Source: Agapetus fuscipes
Taxonomy: Eukaryota > Arthropoda > Insecta > Trichoptera > Glossosomatidae
Assembly: GCA_951799405.1 (NCBI GenBank)
Contig: OX637335.1
Location: 16,310,342 to 16,374,341, forward strand
Direction of reading: 5' to 3'
Length of the DNA stretch: 64,000 bases
Both the position numbers and the translations under genes were made by a program. Within the stretch, counting starts at the first letter, position 1. Every line of letters begins with the position of its first letter. The notes under the pieces were generated by a model, which saw only the letters and a list, made by a program, of their open reading frames with translations, was not told the origin of the DNA and did not search any database. Below are positions 19,790 to 30,071 of the stretch, in pieces.

Positions 19790-20025
19790 TAAAATTATCG
19801 CTGAGATGGTCGTGGCGAAAAAGCGTTGACACTCGATTTTGCGTTATTGGCGCCGGTTCGAATCCTGCCTGCACCGTGTCCTATCAATAGTAGCTTTGAC
19901 CCTGGTTCATCAGATGTCTTAGGTTAGTTTTGAATTAATAATGCATTAATAATATTAAATGAATTCTTAATTGATAATGTTATAACGTGTTTCTGGTCAG
20001 GCAAAGTAGCTTGGTGTAAAAATCA
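19790..20025 (+). repeat. SINE-C, divergent
   Basis: tcgctgagatggtcgtggcg (A-box region), gccggttcgaatcctgcctg (B box), tttgaccctggttcatcaga, then an AT-rich middle and gtttctggtcaggcaaagta. Confidence 0.7.
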
Positions 20026-20046
20026 AAACAGCGCTATGCAAATCGT

Positions 20047-20225
20047 AATTATCAATTTATTGTAAAAATTGCATCATTTTTGCTAATGTCACGCCTGTTT
20101 CAGGAAAATTCGGCATTTCTTGTAGAGTTTAAGCTCATTTTAAGTTTGGATTCTACACATGCAGCATGTGTAAACTTGAACTTAATTTTTTTTGCTAGTG
20201 ATCTTTGCAACTTAAATTATAGATG
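20047..20225 (+). repeat. Repeat D, 5'-truncated and divergent
   Basis: ttgctaatgtcacgcctgtt, cacatgcagcatgtgtaaac, gatctttgcaacttaaatta. The gggaatgcatttaatatg block is lost. Confidence 0.65.
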
Positions 20226-20765
20226 CATCAAGATTTGTACATAAAAATTAATGCCAGAGTATGAAAAAATTTCCTATTAGAAAATATGTGCCTACCTAAA
20301 TATAACACTTCGTCATTTTTTCATTTTCTTAAAATACGTACTTATCTGTAATTTGAAATACTAAAAAAGTTAAATTTAAATTTAAAAAAAGGTAAGAGTG
20401 CGCAAATTATTTTTTCATGCTTAAAAAAAAGAAAATTCCGGTGAAAAACAAGTTGGGTGCGAATGCAAATTTAAAATTACCTCGGATATCTGATTTCTTT
20501 TATTAAATCGAAAACTCGATTCCAAAATAAGTCTGACTTTCTTTTCCGGTCTTGGAAATATTAAAAAAAGTCTTTCAGATCAAGATGGAATAATAAAGAG
20601 CAGATAAGTGTGTTCTTTTTTGCCTCCTTATCAACTGGTGGGTCGGCGTAGCATTTCTCTGGCTACGGCTCTTCGGCGTAGACGACTGGACTAACATAGC
20701 ATTGATTCTCAAAATAAAGATTCCAAATTGCGGCGTACTTGAGTTCTATAACAGTAACTGTAGTT
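20226..20765. other. Non-coding, no gene seen
   Basis: AT-rich. 20640-20700 has cggcgtag twice within a short span. Nothing is assignable. Confidence 0.35.
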
Positions 20766-20850
20766 TTTTTAAGGAACCTTGTGTGCGAGACTCCCTAGAT
20801 TCAAGAGACTCTAGGGGTTTATGACACTTGTTGTAACTTGTAGTGCCGCA
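20766..20850 (-). repeat. Alternative SINE-A tail sequence without a SINE
   Basis: gtgcgagactccctagattc, gagactctaggggtttatga, cacttgttgtaa, gtgccgcaaaggtgttg: this matches the tails at 8403-8490 and 61053-61130. Here it continues into unrelated DNA, so it probably represents the source element (perhaps a LINE 3' end). Confidence 0.6.
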
Positions 20851-21224
20851 AAGGTGTTGCTGATGTGGCATTTGATGTCCTTATCCAGTTTCAGGGCTGT
20901 TATATTGTTGCATAGGCTGCATTGTGTTGTGATGTGTATTGCATTGCGTTGCTTTGTTTTGAGACACTGAAAGGAAATGGCGATTGACATTGGATTTGAG
21001 TAGGGCAGGGTACTATTGGGGTAGAAACACAGATACCGGTAACTCATTCGATTAGCAAGATTCAGAAAAAAATGTAAAGAGGAGGTAAATATCTCCACAG
21101 ATGCACCCCAACTTTTTTTTTGACCTCTCTTTAACTCCCCAACACTCATCATTCTCTTCATGCAGGGGTTTCTCCTTTGTACACTCTACATGTTGCAGTC
21201 AATTATTGATATTTTGTAGATGAA
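20851..21224. other. Unassigned, open on the minus strand
   Basis: The minus-strand frame 20811-21161 (116 codons) covers this and the tail sequence. If the tail is a LINE 3' end, part of this frame could be degraded LINE ORF. No motif proves it. Confidence 0.3.
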
Positions 21225-21943
21225 TAATAATTATTTTTCTTCTTCTTCTTCTTCAGCCTGTATTGACCGTCCACTCCTGGACGTAGGCCTCCTCTCGCAT
21301 TTTCTATTCATTTCTATCCTGAGCGATCCACATCCAGGCACTTCCCGCACTTCTCCGAACATCGTCGCGCCAACGCAACTGTGGGCGCCCAACTCCACGC
21401 TTTGCCGTCCTTGGGTACCAGCAAAGCAGTCGCCTTGTCCACTTTTTATCTGGATTGCGAGCGAAATGTCTCGCCCATCGTCATTTGAGGGTTGCGGCCA
21501 TCTTGATGACCTCGGAAACCTTTGTCCTGACTCTTATGTCCTCATTCTGTCCCGCAAACTGACACCCAACATGGCTCTCTCCATTGCTCTCTGTGTGACT
21601 CTTAGCTTGTGGGCACTTTTTTGTGACATTGTGACTATCTCAATACCATGAGTGAACACTGGCAGGACACAGAATTGAATACTTTCCTTTTTAAGTTGAT
21701 GGGTATTTTCGGATTTTTCAAAATGTGACCAAGATTTTTGAATGCTGCCCAGCTTAGTCCGACTATTCTATTCAGGTCTGCTGTCTGGTTATCTCGCCCA
21801 TGTTGTTTTTTGTGACCCAAGTAAATGTACTCATTGACAGATTCAATGCTGGCATTGTCGAGTACAATTTGTGCTGGTTGTGACGTCTTCAACTTGGTTT
21901 TAGTGAGGCTCATTTTAAGGCCAACCTTTTTAGATGCTTCGTT
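21225..21943 (-). pseudogene. RTE-like non-LTR retrotransposon, RT end and C-terminus
   Basis: The minus strand begins VGLKMSLTKTKLKT, then YIYLGHKKQHGRDNQTADLN, RIVGLSWAAFKNLGHILK, IPINLKRKVFNSV: the thumb-side end of the RT domain. After a frameshift near 21650 it continues with TQRAMERAMLGVSLRDRMR, KWRWARHFARNPDKKWTRRL, VGRPQLRWRDDVRR and AQDRNEWKMREEAYVQEWT, ending at a stop. This is the longest LINE remnant in the window. It has frameshifts and one in-frame stop, and no endonuclease domain remains. Confidence 0.85.
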
Positions 21944-22275
21944 CTTAATAATAATAATTTATTTTCAATAAAGAGTTGCTTCCAGGATCTTTTGCCGTAG
22001 CCTATCGGACCTAGAGCTTTCAAATGTTTCATATATGTCTGCGATGGGTTTTTTCAGTGGGATGTTGATTAATTTTTTTTTATCAACATAACTGGAAATC
22101 ATTATCACGCTGATGAGCCCATTAAAATATGTGTGAAATATTTAGAACTTTCAAAGCTGCTCAATTATGGCAAATCTTAATTAAATCAAATCTTACATCA
22201 AACTTTTTTAACTCGTCAGTAAAAGCTTTAAGAGCGGCCAGTTTCAGGATTTTTCATAAATGCCACAAAATATCC
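21944..22275. other. Non-coding, AT-rich
   Basis: Starts with an aataataataatttatttt run abutting the LINE remnant. Nothing else is assignable. Confidence 0.35.
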
Positions 22276-22545
22276 ATAACATAAAGGAAAAACTGTGACA
22301 CAATAAGCTAACACGTTTTTTTTTAGATAAATGCACCTTTTTTCTATTTTCTACAAGAGAAAGCACTATAAAAGTGTGACAATCCTGAAGTTTATATGAT
22401 TTTTATGAACACTTCCTTATAATTAATTCACTTACCGTGAGAAGTTACTCCTAATATCATATTTTATCCACGATTTTGCAAATCATTGAATCAGGGCTTA
22501 TTCAGTTTGTATTTAAGGTAGCAATATGTAGAGTGATCTTAGTAG
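22276..22545 (+). repeat. Repeat E copy
   Basis: Shares with 36397-36750: aactgtgacac, ttttctattttctacaagag, aagcactataaaagtgtgac, ccgtgagaagttactcc, ttttatccacgattttgcaa, and tttaaggtagcaatatg at its right end. Confidence 0.65.
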
Positions 22546-23006
22546 GTCTATGCAAAATATATCTTCGCGGTAGAAAAGCTTGAGAACCGTTGGTGTAGCG
22601 TTTTTTCTTCTACGATTGTGCGTAGCAGGTCGCCTCTACGGGATAATCAGCGCTTCGGCGACATAGAGTGCTTTTGGGTGTTAGACCCGACACGATAAAA
22701 GGGACCATTTAACAAGGCGGCCTCTCAGTGCTTTCTGTTACACGCATGCAAAACAGTCAAATGCTTTTGTTATGATGTTGAATGCCAGCAATCCAGGGGA
22801 AGGCTTCGCATTGTTGCGTGGAGATAAAGAGGTTCTGATGATGCCATGTTTGAGGAACATGTCAGGCAAAAAGTGCCAAAAAATTAAAGTTACTTTAAAC
22901 CATTTTACTTTCAAAATCAAAATATTCATTTTGATTATTGAATGAATTATTCAATTCGACTGCTTTTTGAAAAAAAAAACGAAAGCGTCCCCTTTCCCTG
23001 AAAAAA
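22546..23006. other. Non-coding, moderately GC-rich
   Basis: Includes agcaggtcgcctctacggg and ccagcaatccaggggaaggc. The minus-strand frame 22738-22929 has no motif. Possibly an eroded unknown element. Confidence 0.3.
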
Positions 23007-23092
23007 AAAAAGTTCCGCTCGCTACATACGAAACCCTTCAGGGATAGCGCGGTAAGAAGTTGCTCTATGTGTTAAGTTTAGTTGCGTTACGC
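23007..23092 (+). repeat. SINE-B 3' tail fragment
   Basis: gttccgctcgctacatacga, aacccttcagggatagcgcg, gtaagaagttgctctatgtg, then gttgcgtt. Confidence 0.75.
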
Positions 23093-23351
23093 TTACATGA
23101 AATTAAGTAGAATTATTGTACAAATGAAACATTTTTTAATGTAATTATTTTGACTGTGAATGTATCTCCCTATTTTGATTTAATTAAAACAAATCAATGC
23201 TTGAATTTTTTATGAACTCTTAATTGAAATATTTTAAACATTATTTTTACAATCATAACTGATGATGCCAGTTTTTAGAATAAAAACTGATATCCATAAA
23301 AATGCAAGCAAAAACTTTTTTCTTTAATTTTTTTAACGTTATCTATCATAC

Positions 23352-23555
23352 TAGTCCCTTGACTTATATAATGGTATGAGGCTGACCCCCAATACTGTAA
23401 AAAAATGGTTCACTTAATCAATGTCACGACTGTTTCAGGGAAGGTCGGCAAGAATTGCAGGGCTTATGTTCATTTGAGTTGAGGTTTTTATGCCGTAAGT
23501 CCACATGCGGCATGTGGAAGCACGAACTTATACGTGCCTGCTTATTAGAATTGCC
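23352..23555 (+). repeat. Repeat D, 3'-truncated
   Basis: cccttgacttatataatgg through ggaaggtcggcaagaattgc to cttatacgtgcctgcttatt. It ends before the TTAGATT tail. Confidence 0.8.
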
Positions 23556-23692
23556 ATTAACAAGATGGCAGTTTTTGATATTCTGAGAACTTATAAATAT
23601 CAATTACGTCCTTTACAAAATGTATTCACATCCCTGTCCTTAAAACCAAAAACACTACTACTAAAATCTCAAATCAGCATTTTAACAAAATA

Positions 23693-23790
23693 TGTATGAA
23701 AACTGAAACAGCACTGTTGGTGAGCGTTTAAGTATCCATATTTTTTTGGACAGTTCAACGCAAAGTTTAAACTCAGGGTAGATACTTGTC
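23693..23790. repeat. Hairpin F copy, partial
   Basis: atgtatgaaaactgaaacag, ctgttggtgagcgtttaag, then ggacagttcaacgcaaagtt and aaactcagggta. Confidence 0.5.
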
Positions 23791-24077
23791 CTAGAGATTC
23801 TGTAGACCCCCATTTCAGTTGATTTATGCCACAAAAGAGTGATAAAGCAGTGATAGTATGAGGGCAGATGATATTCATTGCTCAGTTTCAAGGTTTAGCA
23901 TCGCTGCTTCAGCCATTGTTGTAAGAAACCTTTCAAACCAGGCAAGTAGCTTACAGTTTTTAGATTTTTTTTGTTTGGTTATTTATCTAAAGAAAAACAC
24001 TTTTTACTACTTTAAATTTTCATACACTTCAAATGCAAAAAAATATGAATTACCATAAAAGTAATTCAAACAAGATA

Positions 24078-24127
24078 TGTATAATAATAATAATATTAAG
24101 ATGATTTATTTGGTGAGCGCTGTTTTT
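24078..24127 (-). repeat. SINE-A tail fragment
   Basis: ataataataatattaagatg, atttatttggtgagcgctgt: the 3' 50 bp only. Confidence 0.75.
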
Positions 24128-24132
24128 TCTTG

Positions 24133-24261
24133 TACTTGGATCGCGCTTCTTGCATGGCCGACCCTGTCCTGTGGAATGCGCTACCCCATGGGCTTAGAGC
24201 CGTAGAGAGTGCAAGTGCGTTTAGGTCAGGATTGAAAACATGTTTGTTTCGGAGATATTAA
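24133..24261 (+). pseudogene. Non-LTR retrotransposon C-terminal peptide
   Basis: The frame reads DRASCMADPVLWNALPHGLR, AVESASAFRSGLKTCLFRRY and stops. The motif LWNxLPxxLR.a.S...F+..LKthLF is the extreme C-terminus of Jockey/CR1-type LINE polymerases. The adjacent SINE-A tail truncates it at the 5' side. Too short to classify further. Confidence 0.7.
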
Positions 24262-24479
24262 ATTGTTCCCTTGCAGTGAATTATCCCAAAATTATTCCCT
24301 GCCCTCGAAGGAGTAAGTTCTTGTGAAGGCTGAGTTAACCTTGATGGTCCAAAGGTCTTAGCATAGGGTCCGTAGCGTCGTAGCTACAAGGTTACGACCA
24401 GTTTACATGGTAATATTATTTTTGGTGATATATTTCATAGAGAAAATAAAACGTTGATAATTTTATTTTACTTTATACG

Positions 24480-24776
24480 CCCGGTCAATAGCTCTGTGAG
24501 TATTTGCATGCCATGCCGAGAGCTCGGGTTCGAATACCACCGAGGCTGTCAGAAATGATTTACCGTTTTAGTGTTTATTTCAAAACTCAATACAAAATAC
24601 CGGCAAGGTGTACTGAACCTTCACTAAAAATTATTACTAGCACCTTTGGAAGCTGGGAAACCCCACTTCAATTGATGCGGTTGGCATAAGGCCGACCCAC
24701 TTATCTGTAAAATTGAATAGGTTCCACTCGCCACATGCGAAACTCTTCGGAGAAGTTACACTATATGTATAGCTGT
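24480..24776 (+). repeat. SINE-B, near full length
   Basis: Head cccggtcaatagctctgtga and gagctcgggttcgaatacca. Body gtttatttcaaaactcaata, gaagctgggaaaccccactt, ggcataaggccgacccactt. 3' end gcgaaactcttcggagaagt and acactatatgtatagctgtg. Confidence 0.85.
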
Positions 24777-25244
24777 GACGGTTAGTGGACACAAAAAAAA
24801 ATCCAACATACCACTTAATAGAAACCACTTGTCAGATATCCTTGTCTGTAGAGCATTTAAGGGTTGCTTTTTGTGTAGAGATTCGGGAAGCCCATGTTCC
24901 TCCCTTATTTCATTTTTATATATCCTGTCTAAGCGCTCCAGGGAGACCCTATTTATCCAGAGGTTGAGTAAAAAGCATCCCTTAATACAGATTATTTGCA
25001 TGGGCTCCAAAAAAAAGTATCGATTCTAAGACAAGTACATATATTGAAGGTTTTTTTGTATCTACGTTGTGATTTTCTCGTAGTATTTCAGAAGAATTTT
25101 TCTTTTGTTAAAAAAGGAATACTTTGAATTAACTAGTTTTATTTTATGCTTTTTAGCGTTTGGTGGTTCATACAGTTAAATTCTATTGAGTCTACACATT
25201 AGCGATCATTTAAAAAAAAAGAATTATATCATATTAAAAACACA
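24777..25244. other. Non-coding, overlapping open frames
   Basis: Frames on both strands at 24756-25029 overlap. The minus one (84 codons) has no known domain. 25150-25190 carries gcgtttggtggttcatacag, related to the 5' end of the 18175-18408 element. Confidence 0.35.
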
Positions 25245-25508
25245 GATTAAATTAATTTTAAATGATTCATTTGGTGAGCGCTGTATTTGAGTGAATCACA
25301 CCTTAAGAGCCTTATGCTAGCTTAGATATCGCTATAGAAAGCGCCTGATGAACCTGTGCTTTTTGGTAAAGGCAGTTAATTTTTCAACCTTAAAAAGAGA
25401 ATTTTGTATTGTTTTTCAAAATGTTTTTTTCTTGTGCTCCACCGGGCACCAAACCCTCAATCTTCAAATTACAAGGCCGGAATGATAAACACTAGACTAT
25501 AGACCGGC
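25245..25508 (-). repeat. SINE-A, decayed
   Basis: atgattcatttggtgagcgc, atcacaccttaagagccttat, then a degenerate body and head ctccaccgggcaccaaaccc and actagactatagaccgg (rc orientation). Confidence 0.8.
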
Positions 25509-25559
25509 ATACGAGTATATTTAAAAGTGTTTTCATATTCACTCACCCTTGATTTGACA

Positions 25560-25665
25560 TAAAGTGACGATAAGTTAGTTGAAAGAGGATGTGAAAGTAA
25601 AGGTACAAAAGAATGTGATGAAATGGTTTGAAAGAAGGAAATGTATGAAAAAGGTGATAAAACAT
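25560..25665 (+). pseudogene. LINE polymerase tail, short fragment
   Basis: Plus-strand VKVKVQKNVMKW and FERRKCMKKVI resemble the RKCMKKVM segment at 27600-27905. Weak and frameshifted. Confidence 0.35.
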
Positions 25666-25974
25666 ATATTGCCGAGATTTTATTTGAGTTAATACTCGTA
25701 TTTGCAATTACTACGAGTGTTAATCGATAGTTGTTCAACATAAATAAATCTATGTGAACCAGAATTATTTTTTGATACATTGCTATCGTTATTTCAACCA
25801 AACGTTAATTTGCATTAAACAACAGTTTTTAACCACAGATACGTCATTCGTGAATTATATGTGCATTGCACCGAATTTTTGATTAACCCTCATTTTATTG
25901 TATTCAGTGATTTCAATGAAAAATATGAAAATTAATGCAGAATAACAGTGATCCTTCGCTAAAGGGCTGATATG
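25666..25974. other. Non-coding, AT-rich
   Basis: No assignable feature. Confidence 0.35.
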
Positions 25975-26065
25975 TGGGTATTCAGTTGACCATCCCTACT
26001 GTGAAATTGCTTTACTTTTGACGATGCCAACTTTGTTTTAAGAGATGGCGGCGAGAGTTATACAT
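25975..26065 (+). repeat. Repeat D, 5' fragment
   Basis: ttcagttgaccatccctact, aactttgttttaagagatgg, cggcgagagtta: diverged first third of D. Confidence 0.5.
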
Positions 26066-26084
26066 AATAATAAAATGAAATAAT

Positions 26085-26240
26085 AAAAATACGATGGTTT
26101 ATTTAGTGATCGCTGTTTTTTTCTGTTTTCACCAAAGAAAGAAAACCAAAAGACCATCCAGTCTTATGGCAACTGGGTCTTGCTTGAGAATTAGCGCTTT
26201 TTATAGTCACGACCAAGCCAACATTGAGCCTTTTGAGGTG
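26085..26240 (+). repeat. SINE-A, rearranged
   Basis: A reversed tail piece (26085-26130, cgatggtttatttagtgatc) abuts a forward 3' body (26140-26240, gcaactgggtcttgcttgag, cacgaccaagcc). It looks like an inverted composite rather than one insertion. Confidence 0.6.
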
Positions 26241-26316
26241 TGGTGACACAAAAGTTGTCTCATCAAACGTTGAAATGGAGAATTAGAAAGTTCAAAATTC
26301 TAAATGACTAACTATA

Positions 26317-26575
26317 AGCCTTGACTTATAGGTTGGTATGAGGCTGACCACCCATACTGTAAAAAATGGTTCACTTTGCCAATGTCACCCCTGTTTCAGG
26401 GAATGTCGGCAAGAGTTGCAGGGCTTATGTTCATTTGAGGTTTGGATTTTATTTGTAAGTACACAATCAGCATTTGTAAGCGCGAACTACACGTGTTTGT
26501 TTGTGGGCATACATCTGAGAGCTTTGAATGAATATATCCTTGCAACTTAGATTATAGATTATAGATAAGCCATAT
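26317..26575 (+). repeat. Repeat D, full length
   Basis: Starts ccttgacttataggttggta, ends ccttgcaacttagattatag. The middle is typical except gaatgtcggcaagag. Confidence 0.9.
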
Positions 26576-26810
26576 ATGTAGCTGCAAGGATACATTAAAA
26601 TTGAGGATTAATATTTGATGCACGCTCGTGAGCATCATATGTAGGTTCGCTCTTAAGTACACATGCTCCATGAGTACTAACAGAATAGATACTCAACCTC
26701 AAATGAACATAAAACTTGAATGGTCTTGCTGACTTTCTTAGAAAAAATAGGTGATATTGCCAAATGTGAGCAGAGTTTTGAAGTATTGGTATTTAGCTTT
26801 AAACAAAAAA
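26576..26810 (-). repeat. Repeat D, divergent inverted copy
   Basis: gctgcaaggatacattaaaa, tgctccatgagtacta, ctcaaatgaacataaaactt, aataggtgatattgccaaat. Tail-to-tail with the copy before it. Confidence 0.65.
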
Positions 26811-26874
26811 ATAAGTCACAATTTTTTTATTTTTATTTATCCAAAACAAAGATAGTTTTATTTTAATCCATCAA

Positions 26875-26965
26875 AATTCCTTGACTATAGGTTGGTTATT
26901 CCTTGACATCAAAAAGGACTGACCACTAAATACTTTAAAAAATGTTTCACTTTGTGAATGTCATT
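26875..26965 (+). repeat. Repeat D 5' fragment abutting SINE-A
   Basis: attccttgactataggttgg appears with a second partial start (attccttgacatcaa), then aatgtttcactttgtgaatg. The SINE-A head fragment begins immediately after. Confidence 0.6.
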
Positions 26966-27062
26966 TGAAAATATAAATGGTATATTTTTTGTGCTCCGCC
27001 GGGAATCGAACCCACAACCTTCCCATTCAGAGTCCGAAGTGTTACCACTGAACTACGGACCA
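26966..27062 (-). repeat. SINE-A head and start of body
   Basis: gaaaatataaatggtatatt, gctccgccgggaatcgaacc, cactgaactacggaccag. The tail-side two thirds are missing. Confidence 0.85.
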
Positions 27063-27232
27063 GTTTTCGCAAAACTAGTTAATTTGTTGGGAAATCGACT
27101 TCAGACAATAATCCCCATGCCTGTGACGACAGAGACCTCCTTCCCTTAGAGAGACATCTTATTATCCAGCCCGCTAACTAGCCCGGCAGCTGAAAACCTT
27201 ATTTGTGGAAAAGTTGTTTAGCGGAGTCTGCA

Positions 27233-27300
27233 GGAGACGGATGGCCCAGGGGGGTGGGAGATGGGTGGATGAGGGGGAGGTGGGAGGGTGGCAGGCAGGA
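27233..27300 (+). repeat. G-rich low-complexity tract
   Basis: Runs such as ccaggggggtgggagatggg and gagggggaggtgggagggtg contain several G-tracts of three or more, so quadruplex formation on the plus strand is possible. Confidence 0.6.
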
Positions 27301-27419
27301 GCCAGCATTCCGTCTGGCCAAAAGTAATCAACAATAGGTAAAAAATGCATTAAACTTACAAAGTTTACATTAAAATTTGAAATTTACTTTTAGATTGCGT
27401 AATTTTTACGACTTCATTA

Positions 27420-27575
27420 TCTACAATTTAAGTTGCTAAGATATATAGACTCATATTCAATAGTTATATCATAACATGTTTGCACTTATACGAGTACACA
27501 CTGCATGTGTACTTTTTACAGCAATTTTTTACAGCACGGGGGGTTAGCCTCATACCAACCTATTAGTCAAGGAGA
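27420..27575 (-). repeat. Repeat D with internal deletion
   Basis: acaatttaagttgctaagat, acactgcatgtgtacttttt, then a jump to acagcacggggggttagcct and accaacctattagtcaag. Confidence 0.7.
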
Positions 27576-27599
27576 TTCATGGTTTGTTTATTTTTTAAA

Positions 27600-27905
27600 C
27601 ATAAGCAACTGTAACTCTGTCGCTATTCCGCTAGCGAAGGCCAGAATCTCTACAGATTTGCCACCATTTTTTCTTATCCTTGCATACCTCTTTCAATTAA
27701 TTCATATCCATCACCTTTTTCATACATTTCCTTCTTTTACATTCGCTTTGCATATCCCATTCTTTCACAATTTCCCCAATCTGATCCAACCATACTTTTC
27801 TTGGTCTTGCCTTTCCTGTTTTTTCTTCCATATTTTCTCTGTATATACCCTTTGTAGGTCTTTCATGATCCATTCTTTCTACATGTCCAAACCATCTCAA
27901 CACAT
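27600..27905 (-). pseudogene. Non-LTR retrotransposon RT C-terminal tail
   Basis: The minus frame has MLRWFGHVERMDHERPTKGI, YRENMEEKTGKARPRKVWLD, QIGEIVKEWDMQ, then RRKCMKKVMDMN and a stop. RWFGHVERM and G+xRPRKxWlDqI are hallmarks of insect LINE polymerase C-termini. Beyond the stop, similarity continues to about 27600 in another phase. This is the best example of the family also seen at 2655, 18985, 34565, 41600 and 48550. Confidence 0.8.
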
Positions 27906-27945
27906 TATTTTGTACCTTTAACGAAATATCAATAATAAAAAAAAC

Positions 27946-28010
27946 GCAACAAAGCTACACATATAGTGTAACTTCTTGCCGCGTTATCCCTGAAGGGTCA
28001 TTTTCTCTGG
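27946..28010 (-). repeat. SINE-B 3' tail fragment
   Basis: aaagctacacatatagtgta, acttcttgccgcgttatccc, tgaagggtc. Terminal 60 bp, reversed. Confidence 0.75.
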
Positions 28011-28043
28011 ATCGAAGTGGCATTATTATTTTAAATAGAATAT

Positions 28044-28228
28044 GGAATTACGGTCGTCTGACATATTAACAATGATGATAACTACGGAATTAAAATTTAA
28101 TTATAAGATATAAGACGAACCGTCATAAGAGAACTTGCATTAATATGACGTTTCGTTAGCGACGTAGCTAACGTCTTTAGCAGACACCCTCTCTGCACGA
28201 CGACTGAGGATGAACTTATTCTAAATGT
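28044..28228 (-). repeat. Repeat G copy
   Basis: ggaattacggtcgtctgaca, gacgaaccgtcataagagaa, cttgcattaatatgacg, gacaccctctctgcacgacg, tgaacttattctaaatgtg. Shared with 34124-34308 and in part 54925-55025. The minus strand has a strong hairpin GTTAGC..GCTAAC followed by GAAACGTC, but the CUGANGA core is CTAAAGA, so it would be an inactive hammerhead. Confidence 0.7.
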
Positions 28229-28261
28229 GTTTGCTTGAACTTAGTGCAACCGTTGCAGGAT

Positions 28262-28335
28262 AGTAAGGGGGCTTGGGAGAGTGGTAGGGTGGCAGGGTGG
28301 CAGGGTGGTAGAGTGGCAGGGTGGCAGGGTGGTGA
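28262..28335 (+). repeat. GGTGGCAGG-type minisatellite
   Basis: Seven to eight units of a 9-bp motif (gggtggcag, gggtggtag variants). It is asymmetric, with G on the plus strand, so quadruplex-prone. Confidence 0.85.
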
Positions 28336-28477
28336 GAGCTCCCCTAGGGGCGCAAGGAACCTTGGATACCCCACTTCTGTTCCACTCAAGAGATACAATG
28401 CTGTCGTAGAGAAATCCTTGTAAACTAAGAATGTTGCAAGAATTTTTCATTCTGGTCACATTTTTTTCTTTCTTTTA

Positions 28478-28560
28478 GGAATTCTGTGCGGGAGGCTCCC
28501 CAATTCTTGAAAGTCTTGGAGTCTATGTCACCATGGAAGGGTGCCGCAGAGGTGTTGCTT
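28478..28560 (-). repeat. Alternative SINE-A tail sequence without a SINE
   Basis: attctgtgcgggaggctccc, gagtctatgtcacc, gggtgccgcagaggtgttgc. Matches 20766-20850. The open minus frame over it (28425-28652) may be eroded LINE coding sequence. Confidence 0.5.
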
Positions 28561-28646
28561 GAATTGTTGCTTCTGTCGTGAGGCGCTGCAAGAGAAAACG
28601 TGTCGTGTTTTTTACTAGATGAAATTTGTTCTATCATGCTTAGTCC

Positions 28647-28815
28647 GGCCAATAGCTCAGTTGGTAGAATGCTTGCGTTTAATGGCAGAAGGATAAAATT
28701 TGATCCCCATAAAGGGTGTTTATTTCAAACATAAAATCAAATATTGGCAAGGTTTACTCAGCTTTCACAACCAATGATAACCTGTCAAGTAGGGAGTAGG
28801 AAAACCCCATTTAAA
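28647..28815 (+). repeat. SINE-B, 3'-truncated
   Basis: gtccggccaatagctcagtt, ggtagaatgcttgcg. The B box decays to aatttgatccccat. The body reaches ggaaaaccccattt and then an A-rich run. Confidence 0.8.
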
Positions 28816-28934
28816 AAAAAATAAAATCAAGTGAAGTTATTGTCAGTAGACTCGAACTCCATTATTTGTGAAAATAAACAGGTTAAACCCGCTATATAAG
28901 ACCCCATCAGAGGCAAAGCGGCTAATAACCCCCA

Positions 28935-29250
28935 GCCCGTAGTTAGTGGTTAACACTTTTGACTCGTAAATGGAGTGCCGTAAATGGATGGTCGAATCCC
29001 GGCGGAGCACAAAAAATATACCATTTATATTTTCAAATATCCTCTTCGCTGGGTGAAAGATTCATATACCTTTACCAAAGACCGGTCACTAAAGGTCCAT
29101 CCAGCCTTACACCACCTGGGTCTTGCTTGAGAATTGGCGCTGTTTACAGCAACGACCGAGCTCGCAGAGGGCTTTTGAGGTGTAATACACACAAATACAG
29201 CGCTCATCAAATAAGTCATCCTAATATTATTATGATTATTATTATTACTC
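28935..29250 (+). repeat. SINE-A, full length
   Basis: Head agcccgtagttagtggttaa (A box) and gatggtcgaatcccggcgg (B box), with a 20-bp partial duplication of the anticodon-arm region (cgtaaatggag / cgtaaatggat). Complete body and tail ctaatattattatgattatt. Confidence 0.9.
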
Positions 29251-29352
29251 CACTTGAAGTGGGGATTTTCCTGCTTCTGGAAAGGCACGCCCTTGTTTCT
29301 TGTGAAGGCTAAGTAAACCTGGCTGGTACTATGATGTGGGTTTGAAAGAAAC

Positions 29353-29578
29353 ACCGGTCGATATCTCAGTCAGTAGAGTGCTTGCATTCCATGCCGAGAC
29401 CTAGGATTCGAACCCCACCGAGGGTGTCAGAAATGATTTCCCATTTCGGTGCTTATTTCAAACCCAAAATAAAATACCGGCAAGGTTTACTCAGCCTTCA
29501 CATGAAATCAGTACCAGCCCTCTCGAGAGCTCCTTACTCCTTACCTGTAAAAATATAAAGGTTCAACTCGCCACTTTA
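29353..29578 (+). repeat. SINE-B, 3'-truncated
   Basis: ccggtcgatatctcagtcag, ctaggattcgaaccccaccg, aggtttactcagccttcaca, ctgtaaaaatataaaggttc, then aactcgccac. About 90 bp of the 3' end are missing, as is the GGTTGGCGTAAGGCC block. Confidence 0.85.
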
Positions 29579-29642
29579 TTAATATGTTTTTTTTTTAAAT
29601 ATGGCTTGCTTTCTTTGAACGGCACATTTTTGTATCTTTGTT

Positions 29643-29840
29643 TTGAAAATCTTTTCATTTGAAGTGTTATTTTTATTTAGTGCAAACAATGAAGCAAAAA
29701 AACTTGTACAAAAAGAATGGAAGCGCACGAAAACAAAGTTCGTGTTGATAAAAGATGGTCCGTTCAAGCGATGGGCCGCAAAAACTAATAACAAGCGAGG
29801 CCCACGCCCTGCGGTGGAATTCTCACGAAACGATAAATAA
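29643..29840 (+). CDS. Short open frame, unknown; doubtful
   Basis: 65 codons, Lys/Arg-rich after residue 17 (KEWKRTKTKFVLIKDGPFKR), ending at a stop. A ttttatttag sequence before the basic part could be a splice acceptor, so it might be an exon. It overlaps an antisense frame of similar length, has no recognised domain, and is not embedded in a known repeat. I list it as the only weak candidate for host coding sequence. Confidence 0.15.
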   Translation: MKIFSFEVLFLFSANNEAKKLVQKEWKRTKTKFVLIKDGPFKRWAAKTNNKRGPRPAVEFSRNDK

Positions 29841-30071
29841 CGGGCAGAGTAATCAGGAGAGAGGATAATAAGGAAACAAAGAAATGTTAATTAAATAAAG
29901 AAAATAATAAATGTATCTCGGCTTACCTACACGCGTATGTAATAATTATATGTAGACGGTTGATCTGTAATGCTGGCTTTCAAAATTTTCATTCACATTT
30001 TTTATAGAATATGTTTTGTAGATTTTTATTTTATTGTTTTATTGTTTAGTGATTGGTTGTTAATATTATTT

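Noticed and set aside
21220..21651. 143-codon plus-strand frame
   Set aside because: Antisense of the RTE-like remnant, whose minus-strand motifs are clear.
24756..25029. Overlapping 84-codon frames on both strands
   Set aside because: Opposite-strand mirror frames of equal length with no motif are typical of chance.
27505..27921. 138-codon plus-strand frame, apparently rich in membrane-like residues
   Set aside because: It is the antisense shadow of the LINE polymerase tail at 27600-27905.
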